DNA from: Paludibacter jiangxiensis
GTDB lineage: Bacteria > Bacteroidota > Bacteroidia > Bacteroidales > Paludibacteraceae
DNA length: 64,000 bases
Direction of reading: 5' to 3'
NCBI RefSeq assembly: GCF_001618385.1
Contig: NZ_BDCR01000004.1
Coordinates: forward strand, 1-64,000
The number at the start of each line of letters is the position of its first letter. Position 1 is the stretch's first letter. The notes below the pieces were generated by a model. It saw nothing but the letters and a program-made list of their open reading frames with translations. It made no database searches and was not told where the DNA came from. The position numbers and the translations under genes were made by a program. Shown piece after piece: positions 17,166 through 24,941 of the stretch.

Positions 17166-18644
17166 TTACTTACCTTGCCATTGGTAAGCTCCGATATCCG
17201 GTGCATTTTCCCACAACCGGTAAATATCGTTCATGTCAAAGCAGAATGCGGGCAGACGGCTAATCTGTATATCTGCTTTTTTTCTGAGTAGCGATTCTTC
17301 CGTCGCACGGAAGTCATAATAGCCGTCCTTGTTAATGGTGCTTCTTACAAATAATTGGTCTCTGGTATTTCCCCACAGCACATTTTTGATGAAAGACGAA
17401 TGCATCGGGTTTGACATCAGATAGCAATGGTCAAACGAATACTTCAGCGGCGTGTTGCGTGTTGTGTCGGAAATCATTATTTCGTTGGGCATCGATCCGG
17501 TAATGACGCAATTGATAAACTGCGCGCTGACAGGAGCCGGAACCGGAGCATGCTTGTCATTATTGCTGTTGAGTAACATTACCGAAGGCGTTGCGTCGCG
17601 TCTTTTTCCGGCATAAATATCGTTGTAATAGTTGGCAATGGTATTGTGAACAAACGCGTAATTTCCCCCCATTAAGATCAGGCAACCGCTTCTGCAATTG
17701 GAAATTTCGCTATTCCATAAAGTCAGATTGGCATTGTGTGAGGCAATTCCACACGAATCAAAATTTTGAATCTTGGTGTGGTTTATTACAACAGAAGGCG
17801 ACAGTGTTGCAGACGGATTGGTGATGTGAATAGCTGTTTTTCCGCTATTCATGGTTACATAGTCAAGTGAAACGGAGCTTTGAGCACCTAACACCTGAAT
17901 GCCGTTCCACTGTCCTGACAGATAATTATAAGGGACATTGTCAAAAAGTTTATCCAGACGATCACCCCGGAACAGAATTCTGGCTTTTTGCTCTCCCTCA
18001 GCTTTTAAGTTTCCAGCAATTTTCAGCGATGCATTTTTATGAAAGTAGAGCGTGCTGCCCGGTTTTATGGTAAGCGTTTTGTCTTTGTCAATGGCCAGAT
18101 AATCGTAAATAAGATAGGGCTTCGACGCAGAAAGAGTGGTGTCGTTATGAATGGTTTTACTCCTGAAAATCTCAACATCCTGCCCGTAGGCCTGAAGTTG
18201 TATGCTCTGCCGGTTGCCGTTTGTGATACAGATAATAGAATCCTTTAGCAAAAGCGGATTGTCTTGTCTGGTCGGGTTTACGATAACGCTGACAAAAACA
18301 TAAAGGCTGTCGTGAGCCCGTATTTCAACATTGGAAAGCTGATTGTTTGCCGGAATGGTGCCGTCTACTACCATGTGAAAACCTGTGGCGGCGCCATTGG
18401 CAAGCGTAATGGAGCTGATGGATACAGGCTTTGAATTGCGGTTGTAAATCACAAAGCCGCTTGTAGTGGAGCCGATGGTACTGAATACCGTGTCAAACGA
18501 AAGGGAATCTTTTGAAAAACTCAGCTTGTAATTCGGGTTGGAAGAAATGACTTCGTCGGAGCAGCTGTTTATCATGAAGCTGCATGCCGCTATGAGAAGT
18601 AATATGAGGAACCCGTTTTTCATTCCAGAGCTTTCTTTTTGCAT
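17166..18644 (-). CDS. Lipoprotein with right-handed beta-helix fold
   Basis: Length is 492 residues from ATG 18644; a start at ATG 18623 (MKNGFLILLLIAACSFMINSC) would give a more typical short lipoprotein signal and may be correct. The lipobox cysteine in F-M-I-N-S-C predicts lipidation. The N-terminal region is a small beta-sandwich (SFDTVFSTIGSTTSGFVIYNRNSKPV). From ~150 on, repeated short strands (TIKPGSTLYFHKNASLKIAG, VSLDYVTMNSGKTAIHITN, CGIASHNANLTLWNSEISNC) match parallel beta-helix, pectate-lyase-like or choice-of-anchor families. I see no catalytic signature, so polysaccharide binding or a structural role is possible but unproven. It lies 50 bp downstream of menA on the same strand and could be co-transcribed. 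Confidence 0.82.
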   Translation of the reverse strand: MQKESSGMKNGFLILLLIAACSFMINSCSDEVISSNPNYKLSFSKDSLSFDTVFSTIGSTTSGFVIYNRNSKPVSISSITLANGAATGFHMVVDGTIPANNQLSNVEIRAHDSLYVFVSVIVNPTRQDNPLLLKDSIICITNGNRQSIQLQAYGQDVEIFRSKTIHNDTTLSASKPYLIYDYLAIDKDKTLTIKPGSTLYFHKNASLKIAGNLKAEGEQKARILFRGDRLDKLFDNVPYNYLSGQWNGIQVLGAQSSVSLDYVTMNSGKTAIHITNPSATLSPSVVINHTKIQNFDSCGIASHNANLTLWNSEISNCRSGCLILMGGNYAFVHNTIANYYNDIYAGKRRDATPSVMLLNSNNDKHAPVPAPVSAQFINCVITGSMPNEIMISDTTRNTPLKYSFDHCYLMSNPMHSSFIKNVLWGNTRDQLFVRSTINKDGYYDFRATEESLLRKKADIQISRLPAFCFDMNDIYRLWENAPDIGAYQWQGK

Positions 18645-18694
18645 TTAAAACGAGAAAACAGATGGCATATTATATCTGATAATCAGAAAAAACG

Positions 18695-19555
18695 TCATGA
18701 AATCAGATATTCTATCCAAAGCAAAAATGCGAACAGCAGGTTGGCTTGTCCGGTGCGGATCAGTAATTTGTTGTAAGCTTTTCCTTTGGCTTTCTTTAGT
18801 TGAAGAAACAACCCAATGCCCATTGCTACTACAGCATAACACAGACCGGCCGAATTGGCCAGATAGAGACAGGGGATGATTAGCATAAAGAGAGAGAAAT
18901 ATTCCCATTCGCCGAATTTTTTGCCGAAGCGGACGACGATACTGCGTTTCCCGGCTTTCTTATCCGAGTCGATGTCGCGAATGTTATTGATAGTGAGAAT
19001 TCCCATGGAAATGAGCCCGCTCACCATTCCCAGCCAGAATGCTTTTTCTGAAAATTGTTCAATTTGCAGGTAGGTAGTTCCAAGTGTTGCAATCGGGCCG
19101 AAGAATGCCAGAACAAATAAATCGGCAATGCCCAGATAGCTAAGGGAGTAGGGGGTGGCGGTATAGAGCCAGGCGCAAAGCAGTGACACGCAGCCAATCA
19201 TCAATATAGGTAGCCCGCCTACTAAGGTCAGATACATGCCGCACAATACAGCAATAGCAATATCAATGATGATTGCTTTTTTCATGGTTTGAGGAGAAAC
19301 CTCCCCTTCGGCAATAGCGCGTTTCGGACCAAGCCGTCCTGCTTTGTCGAGTCCTTTTTTGAAATCGTAGTAATCGTTAATTAGGTTGCTGGCAATTTGG
19401 ATAGTTAATGCGGCCAATAAGGTGACTAACGCAATGACCCAGTCGAACGTACGTTCTTCGGCAGCTACGATTAGTCCCACAAACACCGGTGCTGCGCCTG
19501 CACCAAGCGTGCCGGGGCGCACAATACGTATCCATTTCAATATTGAAGATTTCAT
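18695..19555 (-). CDS. menA: 1,4-dihydroxy-2-naphthoate polyprenyltransferase
   Basis: This 286-residue UbiA-superfamily membrane enzyme has the two Asp-rich prenyl-diphosphate/Mg2+ sites: NLINDYYDFKKGLD near residue 60 and NIRDIDSDKKAGKRS near 190. Hydrophobic helices lie between them. It attaches the polyprenyl tail to 1,4-dihydroxy-2-naphthoate, giving demethylmenaquinone at the inner membrane. The next upstream gene on the same strand is the methyltransferase that completes menaquinone, which supports the menA assignment over other UbiA relatives. The 79-bp gap between them contains a 14-bp tandem repeat. The product is needed for anaerobic respiration, for example fumarate reduction. Confidence 0.95.
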   Translation of the reverse strand: MKSSILKWIRIVRPGTLGAGAAPVFVGLIVAAEERTFDWVIALVTLLAALTIQIASNLINDYYDFKKGLDKAGRLGPKRAIAEGEVSPQTMKKAIIIDIAIAVLCGMYLTLVGGLPILMIGCVSLLCAWLYTATPYSLSYLGIADLFVLAFFGPIATLGTTYLQIEQFSEKAFWLGMVSGLISMGILTINNIRDIDSDKKAGKRSIVVRFGKKFGEWEYFSLFMLIIPCLYLANSAGLCYAVVAMGIGLFLQLKKAKGKAYNKLLIRTGQANLLFAFLLWIEYLIS

Positions 19556-19561
19556 TTTCTC

Positions 19562-19594
19562 AATTTACGATTTACAATTTACGATTTACAATTT
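19562..19594. repeat. 14-bp tandem micro-repeat between ubiE and menA
   Basis: The unit AATTTACGATTTAC occurs at 19562-19575 and 19576-19589, followed by a partial third copy. It lies in the short gap between the two menaquinone genes. A different A/T-rich tandem repeat sits just upstream of ubiE. Confidence 0.9.
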
Positions 19595-19634
19595 GTGTCT
19601 CCAACCTGAAACGTTGAACATTAAACATTGAAAC

Positions 19635-20333
19635 TTATTTCACTCCTTTGTACACTGTGGCAACGCCGAATGTCAACGGATGGTATTCTACGGCGGTAAA
19701 ACCAGCCTCACGCATTAGTTTTGCAAAGCCTTCTCCGTAAGGAAATTCTTTCACGCTGTCGGGAAGATAAGTATAAGCCGATGAATGTTTGGAGAAAAGT
19801 TTGCCGATTTGTGGCAACACGTAGCAAAAGTACATGTCGAACAGCTTGCACATTAGTTTGCTTTTCGGACGTGAAAATTCCAGAATAATGGCTTCTCCAC
19901 CGGGTTTCAGCACACGGTACATTTCAGAAAGACCTTTGTCCGGATGGAGAAAGTTGCGGATGCCAAACCCTACGGTGACAGCTTCGAAGCTTCCTTCTGT
20001 AAAGCTGAGGGCTTCGCAATCTTCCTGCGTTAGCGTCACCATCTCAGAGAGACCGAGTTTTTCCATTTTCTTTCGTCCGAAACTGAGCATTCCTTCCGAG
20101 ATGTCGATGCCGAATACTTTTGCAGGAGCTTTTTTGCGAACCAGCGTAACAGCCAGATCGCCGGTACCGGTGGCAACATCGAGAAAAGAGCTGCCTTTGG
20201 GTGCCGTGATGAGACTTACTGCCTTATTGCGCCATAGATTGTCTATGCCGAGAGTGAGAAAATGGTTGAGGAAATCGTATCGCCATGCAATTGCATCGAA
20301 CATGTCGCCTACGCCGGATTTATCAAGAGCCAT
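19635..20333 (-). CDS. ubiE: Demethylmenaquinone methyltransferase
   Basis: This 232-residue class I SAM-dependent methyltransferase carries the family signature VGDMFDAIAWRYDFLNHFLTLG at the N-terminus. The SAM-binding motif DVATGTGDLAV lies near residue 52, and a second UbiE/MenG signature, YRVLKPGGEAIILEFSRP, near 140. It methylates demethylmenaquinone, the last step of menaquinone synthesis, at the cytoplasmic face of the membrane. The name menG applies equally; ubiquinone is not expected in this phylum. It is the first gene of a probable ubiE-menA(-lipoprotein) operon. Confidence 0.95.
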   Translation of the reverse strand: MALDKSGVGDMFDAIAWRYDFLNHFLTLGIDNLWRNKAVSLITAPKGSSFLDVATGTGDLAVTLVRKKAPAKVFGIDISEGMLSFGRKKMEKLGLSEMVTLTQEDCEALSFTEGSFEAVTVGFGIRNFLHPDKGLSEMYRVLKPGGEAIILEFSRPKSKLMCKLFDMYFCYVLPQIGKLFSKHSSAYTYLPDSVKEFPYGEGFAKLMREAGFTAVEYHPLTFGVATVYKGVK

Positions 20334-20340
20334 GAACTTT

Positions 20341-20376
20341 AATTTGAAGATTTGAAAATTTGAAGATTTGAAAATG
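20341..20376. repeat. 16-bp tandem micro-repeat upstream of ubiE
   Basis: The unit AATTTGAAGATTTGAA is repeated at 20341-20356 and 20357-20372, with the start of a third copy, 8 bp upstream of the ubiE start codon. It falls in the presumed 5' leader. The same motif style (AATTTGAAAATTTGAAG) recurs near 44958 before an ABC gene. Confidence 0.85.
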
Positions 20377-20537
20377 GAAAAACAATGATAGCGTGATTCT
20401 TTTGAAAGAATTGAATTGCTTAAATTGGCATATTTTCACATTCTCAAATTTAGTACAAAGATACGGTTTTGTCTTTGATTTATTGGCCGCAAAAATGCTA
20501 ATTGTTGACAGAAAGCGGTCGGGCAGGAAATAATTCG

Positions 20538-20545
20538 TACCTTTG
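20538..20545 (+). promoter_or_regulatory. -7-like element upstream of ychF
   Basis: TACCTTTG at 20538-20545 matches the Bacteroidota -7 consensus TAnnTTTG and would give a leader of about 140 bases. No TTTG lies at the usual 19-21 bp upstream, so this is weak. The whole 20334-20692 gap otherwise holds only the 16-bp repeats and AT-rich sequence. Confidence 0.4.
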
Positions 20546-20692
20546 TACGCTCAAACAATTTCAAGACTGGAAGTTTCAGGAACCCAACTATTGAGGGTAT
20601 AATGGAACTTTGAATTGAAGATTGTTGATACTAAACCGGAATTCCGGAGTACGGGATTTGGAACCTGAAACTTTGAAACTGAATATACTTTT

Positions 20693-21796
20693 ATGGCATT
20701 ACAATGTGGTATAGTGGGTTTGCCCAACGTGGGTAAATCAACTCTCTTTAATTGTTTGTCGAATGCAAAAGCGCAATCGGCGAACTTTCCTTTTTGTACA
20801 ATTGAACCGAATGTGGGTGTTATTACAGTTCCCGATCATCGTCTTAATGAGCTTGCTGAAATTGTGAATCCACAACGTGTTGTGCCTACTACGGTTGAAA
20901 TAGTAGACATTGCCGGTTTAGTGAAGGGTGCCAGCAAAGGCGAAGGTTTGGGTAATAAATTCCTCGCAAATATTCGCGAAACGGATGCTATTATTCACGT
21001 GTTGCGTTGTTTCGACGATGATAACGTAGTGCATGTAGACGGTAGTGTAAATCCTATTCGTGACAAAGAAATTATCGACGCCGAATTGCAGTTGAAAGAC
21101 CTGGAAACGGTGGAAAGTCGCTTGGCAAGAGTGCAAAAACAGGCACAGACTGGTGGCGACAAACAGGCAAAACGTTTAGTGGATGTGCTTCTGCAGTACA
21201 AAGAAGTCCTCGAACAGGGAAAATCTGCCCGCGTAGTGACATTCGATAGCAAAGAAGACCAACGTTTGGCAAAAGACCTTTACCTGCTTACCAATAAACC
21301 GGTGTTATATGTGTGCAATGTGGATGAAGCATCAGCCGTGAGTGGCAACCAATATGTGGAACAGGTACGCGCAGCGGTGCAAGACGAATCGGCCGATATA
21401 TTGGTAGTTGCTGCCAAGATTGAATCGGAGATTGCCGAACTGGAAACTTACGAAGAACGTCAGATGTTTCTCGAAGAGGTAGGCCTTACCGAATCGGGCG
21501 TGGCTCGCTTAATTCGGACAGCGTATCATTTGCTCGATCTGCAAACCTACTTTACCTGCGGTGTGCAGGAAGTTCGCGCATGGACATTCGGTCGTGGCTG
21601 GAAAGCTCCGCAGTGTGCCGGCGTTATCCACACCGATTTTGAAAAAGGATTTATTCGAGCAGAGGTTATCAAATACGACGATTACGTTCGTTTGGGATCG
21701 GAAGCAGCCTGTCGCGAAGCCGGAAAAATCGGCATTGAAGGAAAAGAATATGTTGTTCAGGATGGTGATATACTTCACTTCCGTTTCAACGTTTAA
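20693..21796 (+). CDS. ychF: YchF/OLA1-type translation-associated ATPase
   Basis: This 367-residue Obg-family P-loop protein has the G1 motif GLPNVGKSTLFN and the G3 region VDIAGLVKGASKGEGLGNKFL. In place of NKxD it has NVDE, which is the change that gives the YchF/OLA1 group ATP rather than GTP preference. The C-terminal TGS domain is present (FTCGVQEVRAWTFGRGWKAPQCAGVIHTDFEKGFIRAEV). It is a cytoplasmic ribosome-associated ATPase linked to redox and stress responses. Length is normal for the family (~363). The gene is monocistronic, followed by its own terminator. Confidence 0.97.
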   Translation: MALQCGIVGLPNVGKSTLFNCLSNAKAQSANFPFCTIEPNVGVITVPDHRLNELAEIVNPQRVVPTTVEIVDIAGLVKGASKGEGLGNKFLANIRETDAIIHVLRCFDDDNVVHVDGSVNPIRDKEIIDAELQLKDLETVESRLARVQKQAQTGGDKQAKRLVDVLLQYKEVLEQGKSARVVTFDSKEDQRLAKDLYLLTNKPVLYVCNVDEASAVSGNQYVEQVRAAVQDESADILVVAAKIESEIAELETYEERQMFLEEVGLTESGVARLIRTAYHLLDLQTYFTCGVQEVRAWTFGRGWKAPQCAGVIHTDFEKGFIRAEVIKYDDYVRLGSEAACREAGKIGIEGKEYVVQDGDILHFRFNV

Positions 21797-21854
21797 TAAG
21801 ATATTAATCGTGCTTATGGATGTTCGGGTGACCAGTCAGCTCCCGGACTTGATG

Positions 21855-21895
21855 CCGGGGAGGCCGTTTTGTTGCGGACTCTCCGGTTTTCTTTT
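21855..21895 (+). terminator. Terminator after ychF
   Basis: Stem CCGGGGAG (21855-21862) pairs with CTCTCCGG (21879-21886), with an inner CCG/CGG extension, followed by TTTTCTTTT. It lies 59 bases after the ychF stop codon. Confidence 0.75.
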
Positions 21896-21948
21896 GTTCA
21901 GCCGACATAGGAAATGATAATACATTTTTTTACTCAATAAGAATATTT

Positions 21949-21956
21949 TACCTTTG
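21949..21956 (+). promoter_or_regulatory. -7-like promoter element of the QueG-like gene
   Basis: TACCTTTG (21949-21956) fits TAnnTTTG and lies 24 bases before the first ATG of the next gene, a normal leader length for this phylum. A T-rich run rather than a clear TTTG lies at the -33 position. Confidence 0.5.
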
Positions 21957-21980
21957 TGTGAAGATTAACATAATAAAGAG

Positions 21981-22034
21981 ATGGTAAACTCAGATTTGGT
22001 AAAAGAGATGGTAAACTCAGATTTGGTAAAAGAG
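21981..22034 (+). repeat. 27-bp tandem duplication of the start region
   Basis: ATGGTAAACTCAGATTTGGT plus AAAAGAG (21981-22007) is repeated exactly at 22008-22034. Each copy encodes MVNSDLVKE and ends in AAAAGAG immediately before the next ATG, like the AATAAAGAG before the first. The result is three potential starts, each preceded by a similar purine-rich stretch. Confidence 0.95.
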
Positions 22035-22691
22035 ATGGTTTTGGCGGCAGGTGCAGACCTTTGTGGCATTGCATCGGTCGATCGATTTGATATAGCGCCG
22101 GAAGGTTTTCGACCAACGGATTTGTTCCCGGATACGAAGTCGGTCGTTGTTTTTGCAAAGAAAATACCCGAAAGCATTTTGCACTCCAAATCTCAGATTC
22201 CCTATTCGTTTATAGAAGACATGGCTTTGCAAAAAGTGTTGCAATTGTCGTTCGATATTGCAGTTAGTCTGGAACGGGAGAATGTCTCTGCACTTCCGGT
22301 TCCGTCCGAGCCTTACGAATACTGGGATAAGGAAACCATGACGGGCAAGGGGTTGTTGTCGTTGAAACATGCCGGATATCTGGCAGGTATGGGAGTGATT
22401 GGCCGCAATACATTGCTGTGTACGCCTGAGTATGGTAATTTGATAAAGCTCGGAGCTTTGCTGGTGAATGTTCCACTTGAGGCTGATCCTATAATGGAGA
22501 ATAATATGTGCTCTGAAAAATGTAATGCCTGCATCACTAATTGTCCTTCGGGAGCATTACACGATGGGGGTGTTGACCAAAAGAAGTGTCGTACCTATTC
22601 GGAAGGATCTACAGTAAAAGGTGCTCCTATAACCGTTTGCTACAATTGCCGAAAAGTTTGTCCAAACAGATCAGGCTGGGAAACCGCTTGA
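21981..22691 (+). CDS. QueG-like epoxyqueuosine reductase family 4Fe-4S protein
   Basis: This 236-residue protein carries a double 4Fe-4S ferredoxin signature: C-S-E-K-C-N-A-C-I-T-N-C-P and, near the C-terminus, C-Y-N-C-R-K-V-C-P-N-R. The preceding region (LKHAGYLAGMGVIGRNTLLCTPEYGNLIKLGALLV) is the conserved core of QueG-type and related corrinoid/iron-sulfur reductases. It is much shorter than true QueG (~380 residues), lacking the C-terminal HEAT-like part, so it belongs to the short epoxyqueuosine-reductase-like group of uncertain substrate. The coding start is unusual: a 27-bp unit containing ATG is duplicated, so ATG at 21981, 22008 and 22035 are all in frame. The conserved core begins only at the third (MVLAAGADLCGIASV). 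Confidence 0.85.
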   Translation: MVNSDLVKEMVNSDLVKEMVLAAGADLCGIASVDRFDIAPEGFRPTDLFPDTKSVVVFAKKIPESILHSKSQIPYSFIEDMALQKVLQLSFDIAVSLERENVSALPVPSEPYEYWDKETMTGKGLLSLKHAGYLAGMGVIGRNTLLCTPEYGNLIKLGALLVNVPLEADPIMENNMCSEKCNACITNCPSGALHDGGVDQKKCRTYSEGSTVKGAPITVCYNCRKVCPNRSGWETA

Positions 22692-22782
22692 AATATATTC
22701 TCAATGTTTGTGAATTTTATAATTAGATAGCAATCAAAGATATACATTTGCTAAAAAGAGCGATTGATAAAGCGAAAGACAT

Positions 22783-23010
22783 TGAGCAAAGCGGGGGACG
22801 ACCTCGCCCGGAGAACCGAAAAACAAGTGAGGGAGCGTCAGGAATCGTCCTTGTTTGAAGTTTTCGACGAAGGAGAAAATGAGTTTGGACGATTCCCGCT
22901 CACGAACGCCAGTTTTTCGAGTGATGCGGGCGGAGTCTTGATTTTTTTGCTTCCTTTTTGTATCAAGACAAAAAGGAAGTCAGGATCACAGGGGCGGAAG
23001 CCCCTTTAAT
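22783..23010 (+). repeat. Interspersed element, subfamily 1, copy A
   Basis: This ~228-bp intergenic block matches 37045-37263 across its length, including the segments AACGCCAGTTTTT, the palindromic core built on CAAGACAAAAAGGAAG, and a terminal GGGGCGGAAGCCCC hairpin. It contains an 81-codon open frame (22764-23009) that is not a gene but part of the repeat. The surrounding gap (22692-23157) shows nothing else except AT-rich leader for the next gene. Confidence 0.85.
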
Positions 23011-23157
23011 AATGAGTATTATATTGAATATTAGATATTTATTTATTAAAAACTGCAAGCCGACTTTGTGAAGTAGGCGAAAGCAGTATACGTTATTGAT
23101 AGTCTTGTTATTTATTGTTTATTTTGCGAAATACAGTACAAATCAAATTAGATACAG

Positions 23158-23862
23158 ATGAAAACATTACTTGTAACTTTAATAGCTTTATTGCCCTTTA
23201 TGGCTATGGCTCAGCAACATCCCGATGTGTACTCTACCCCGATGGGAGTGTTAGTCGTTACTCCGGTTAACCACGGCTCCGTCATGCTCAAAATCAAGGG
23301 GAAAGTGATTCATGTGGATCCGTATGAAAAAACGGTAGATTACAGCACTTTGCCCAAGGCTGATTTGGTTTTGATTACTCACGAGCACTCTGACCATTTT
23401 GACAAAAAAGCGCTTAAAAAGATCGTTACCCCAGATACGTACATCATTACTACTGACAGTGTGGCGGCTTCCGGCCTTCCAAATGCAACAGTCTTGAAGA
23501 ATGATGAAAATGCAACCTGGAATGATATCGAAATTTTAGCTGTTCCCGCGTACAATATTGAGCACAAGCGTCCTGACGGGAAACCATTTCATGAAAAAGG
23601 CGTTGGAAACGGATATATCCTCTCTTTTAAGAGTTTCCGGGTATATATTGCCGGTGACACAGAAAATATTCCGGAGATGAGTCAGCTTGGTAAAATCAAG
23701 ATTGCTTTTTTACCGAAAAACCTGCCTTATACTATGACGGACGAACAGTTTGTTGCGGCTGCAAAAATGATACATCCCAAAGTGTTGTACCCGTATCATT
23801 ATTTTGAAATTGACCGCGATGCCTTGATTAAGCAATTGCCCAAAGATATTGAATTGAAATAA
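23158..23862 (+). CDS. Secreted metallo-beta-lactamase-fold hydrolase (UlaG-like)
   Basis: This 234-residue protein starts with a signal peptide (MKTLLVTLIALLPFMAMAQQ). It has the metal-binding HxHxDH motif as THEHSDHFD near residue 78, a second metal site around VPAYNIEHKRPDGKPFHEKGVGNGYIL, and the AGDTEN motif near 165. The pattern fits the UlaG-like/L_lactonase group of MBL-fold proteins, which hydrolyse lactones or other esters. The substrate is unknown, and Sec export makes a periplasmic role likely. It is the first gene of a co-directional run; the next gene begins 2 bases after its stop. Confidence 0.92.
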   Translation: MKTLLVTLIALLPFMAMAQQHPDVYSTPMGVLVVTPVNHGSVMLKIKGKVIHVDPYEKTVDYSTLPKADLVLITHEHSDHFDKKALKKIVTPDTYIITTDSVAASGLPNATVLKNDENATWNDIEILAVPAYNIEHKRPDGKPFHEKGVGNGYILSFKSFRVYIAGDTENIPEMSQLGKIKIAFLPKNLPYTMTDEQFVAAAKMIHPKVLYPYHYFEIDRDALIKQLPKDIELK

Positions 23863-23864
23863 AC

Positions 23865-24941
23865 ATGTTTTGGCTTCGGTTGGTTGTTTTTTCTGTTGGT
23901 GTGTCACTTCTCGCTTCGTGTGGAACTGACGCAGGCCGGCATTCGTTTTGCTATTGGCAGCGTACTTTCAATATTACGAAAGAGGAAAAGACCACTTTAC
24001 AGCAAACAGGAGCCAATCACTTGTATATCCGGTATTTTGATGTAGATTGGGACGAAGCCGGACAAGAGCCAAAGCCTGTCGGTACTTTAATTGTCGCTTC
24101 TGTTCCTCCGTGCAATTTTACGCCGTCTGTTTTTATTACCAACAAAGTTTTTGACCATGCTACTCACGCTGCTATCGATTCGTTGGCTGCACGGGTAAGC
24201 CGTCGTATTGCGATGGTGAATAGCCGTTTCCTTGCAGTGGCTATAAAGGACAGTCTTAGCGGAAATAAAACTGCTCCTGCGGTTGTGAGAGGCTGGACGG
24301 AAGTCCTTTTCGACTGCGACTGGACCGTTTCCACCAGAGACCGTTATTTCTATTTTCTGCGAAAAATGGAGGAATTTTTCCCTGAAAAAGAAAGGTCGGC
24401 AACGTTGCGTTTATGGCAGTTCAAACACCGCGATGTCAGCGGCATTCCACCGGTTAACCGTTGTCTTTTGATGTGCTATAACCTTTCCGATCCCCAAAAA
24501 CAGACAACATCCAATTCTATCGGCAGTGCGAAAGAGCTGGAAAGCTATCTCACACAAAGTAACTATGCACATCATCTGGATATTGCACTGCCAATTTTCG
24601 GTTGGGGTGTGGTGTTTCCCCGTGGCAAATGGCTGGGCTTGATGAAAGATGCTGATGCGGCCGGATTCAGGCATGATAAGCTACATTATAAAGAGATAAC
24701 TGCTAACCGTTTTATGCTGATGAAAGACACGGTTGTCGGGAAACATTATCTTCGTTACGGGGATGAAATCAGAATAGAACAAATCAGTGCTGCCGAAATA
24801 GAAAAAATGATAGAAGTTGTTAAAAAACAAGTATCTTTGCGGAGCAGCTCACGTTTAACCCTCTTTTCGTTAGATAGACAAAATGTTAACCGGTATGGAA
24901 TGGAAGAAATCGGGCGTTTCTACACGCTTTTTGATCGTTAG
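23865..24941 (+). CDS. Hypothetical lipoprotein
   Basis: This 358-residue protein begins MFWLRLVVFSVGVSLLASCGTD, a lipoprotein signal with lipobox L-L-A-S-C near residue 19. I recognise no family. The middle is mixed alpha/beta with motifs such as NHLYIRYFDVDWDEAGQEPKP, TEVLFDCDWTVSTRDRYFYFLR and LPIFGWGVVFPRGKWLGLM. These are reminiscent of glycoside-hydrolase-like TIM-barrel fragments, but I would not assign an activity. It starts 2 bases after the metallo-hydrolase stop and overlaps the next gene by 59 bases, so all three are very probably translated from one mRNA. It is likely anchored to the inner or outer membrane facing the periplasm. Confidence 0.8.
   Translation: MFWLRLVVFSVGVSLLASCGTDAGRHSFCYWQRTFNITKEEKTTLQQTGANHLYIRYFDVDWDEAGQEPKPVGTLIVASVPPCNFTPSVFITNKVFDHATHAAIDSLAARVSRRIAMVNSRFLAVAIKDSLSGNKTAPAVVRGWTEVLFDCDWTVSTRDRYFYFLRKMEEFFPEKERSATLRLWQFKHRDVSGIPPVNRCLLMCYNLSDPQKQTTSNSIGSAKELESYLTQSNYAHHLDIALPIFGWGVVFPRGKWLGLMKDADAAGFRHDKLHYKEITANRFMLMKDTVVGKHYLRYGDEIRIEQISAAEIEKMIEVVKKQVSLRSSSRLTLFSLDRQNVNRYGMEEIGRFYTLFDR

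Noticed and set aside
22764-23009. An 81-codon open frame
   Set aside because: It lies within an interspersed repeat that has a matching copy without the same frame (37045-37263).
24883-24941. Possible frameshift splitting a single gene
   Set aside because: Both proteins have their own signal peptides, so the 59-bp overlap is a true gene overlap.
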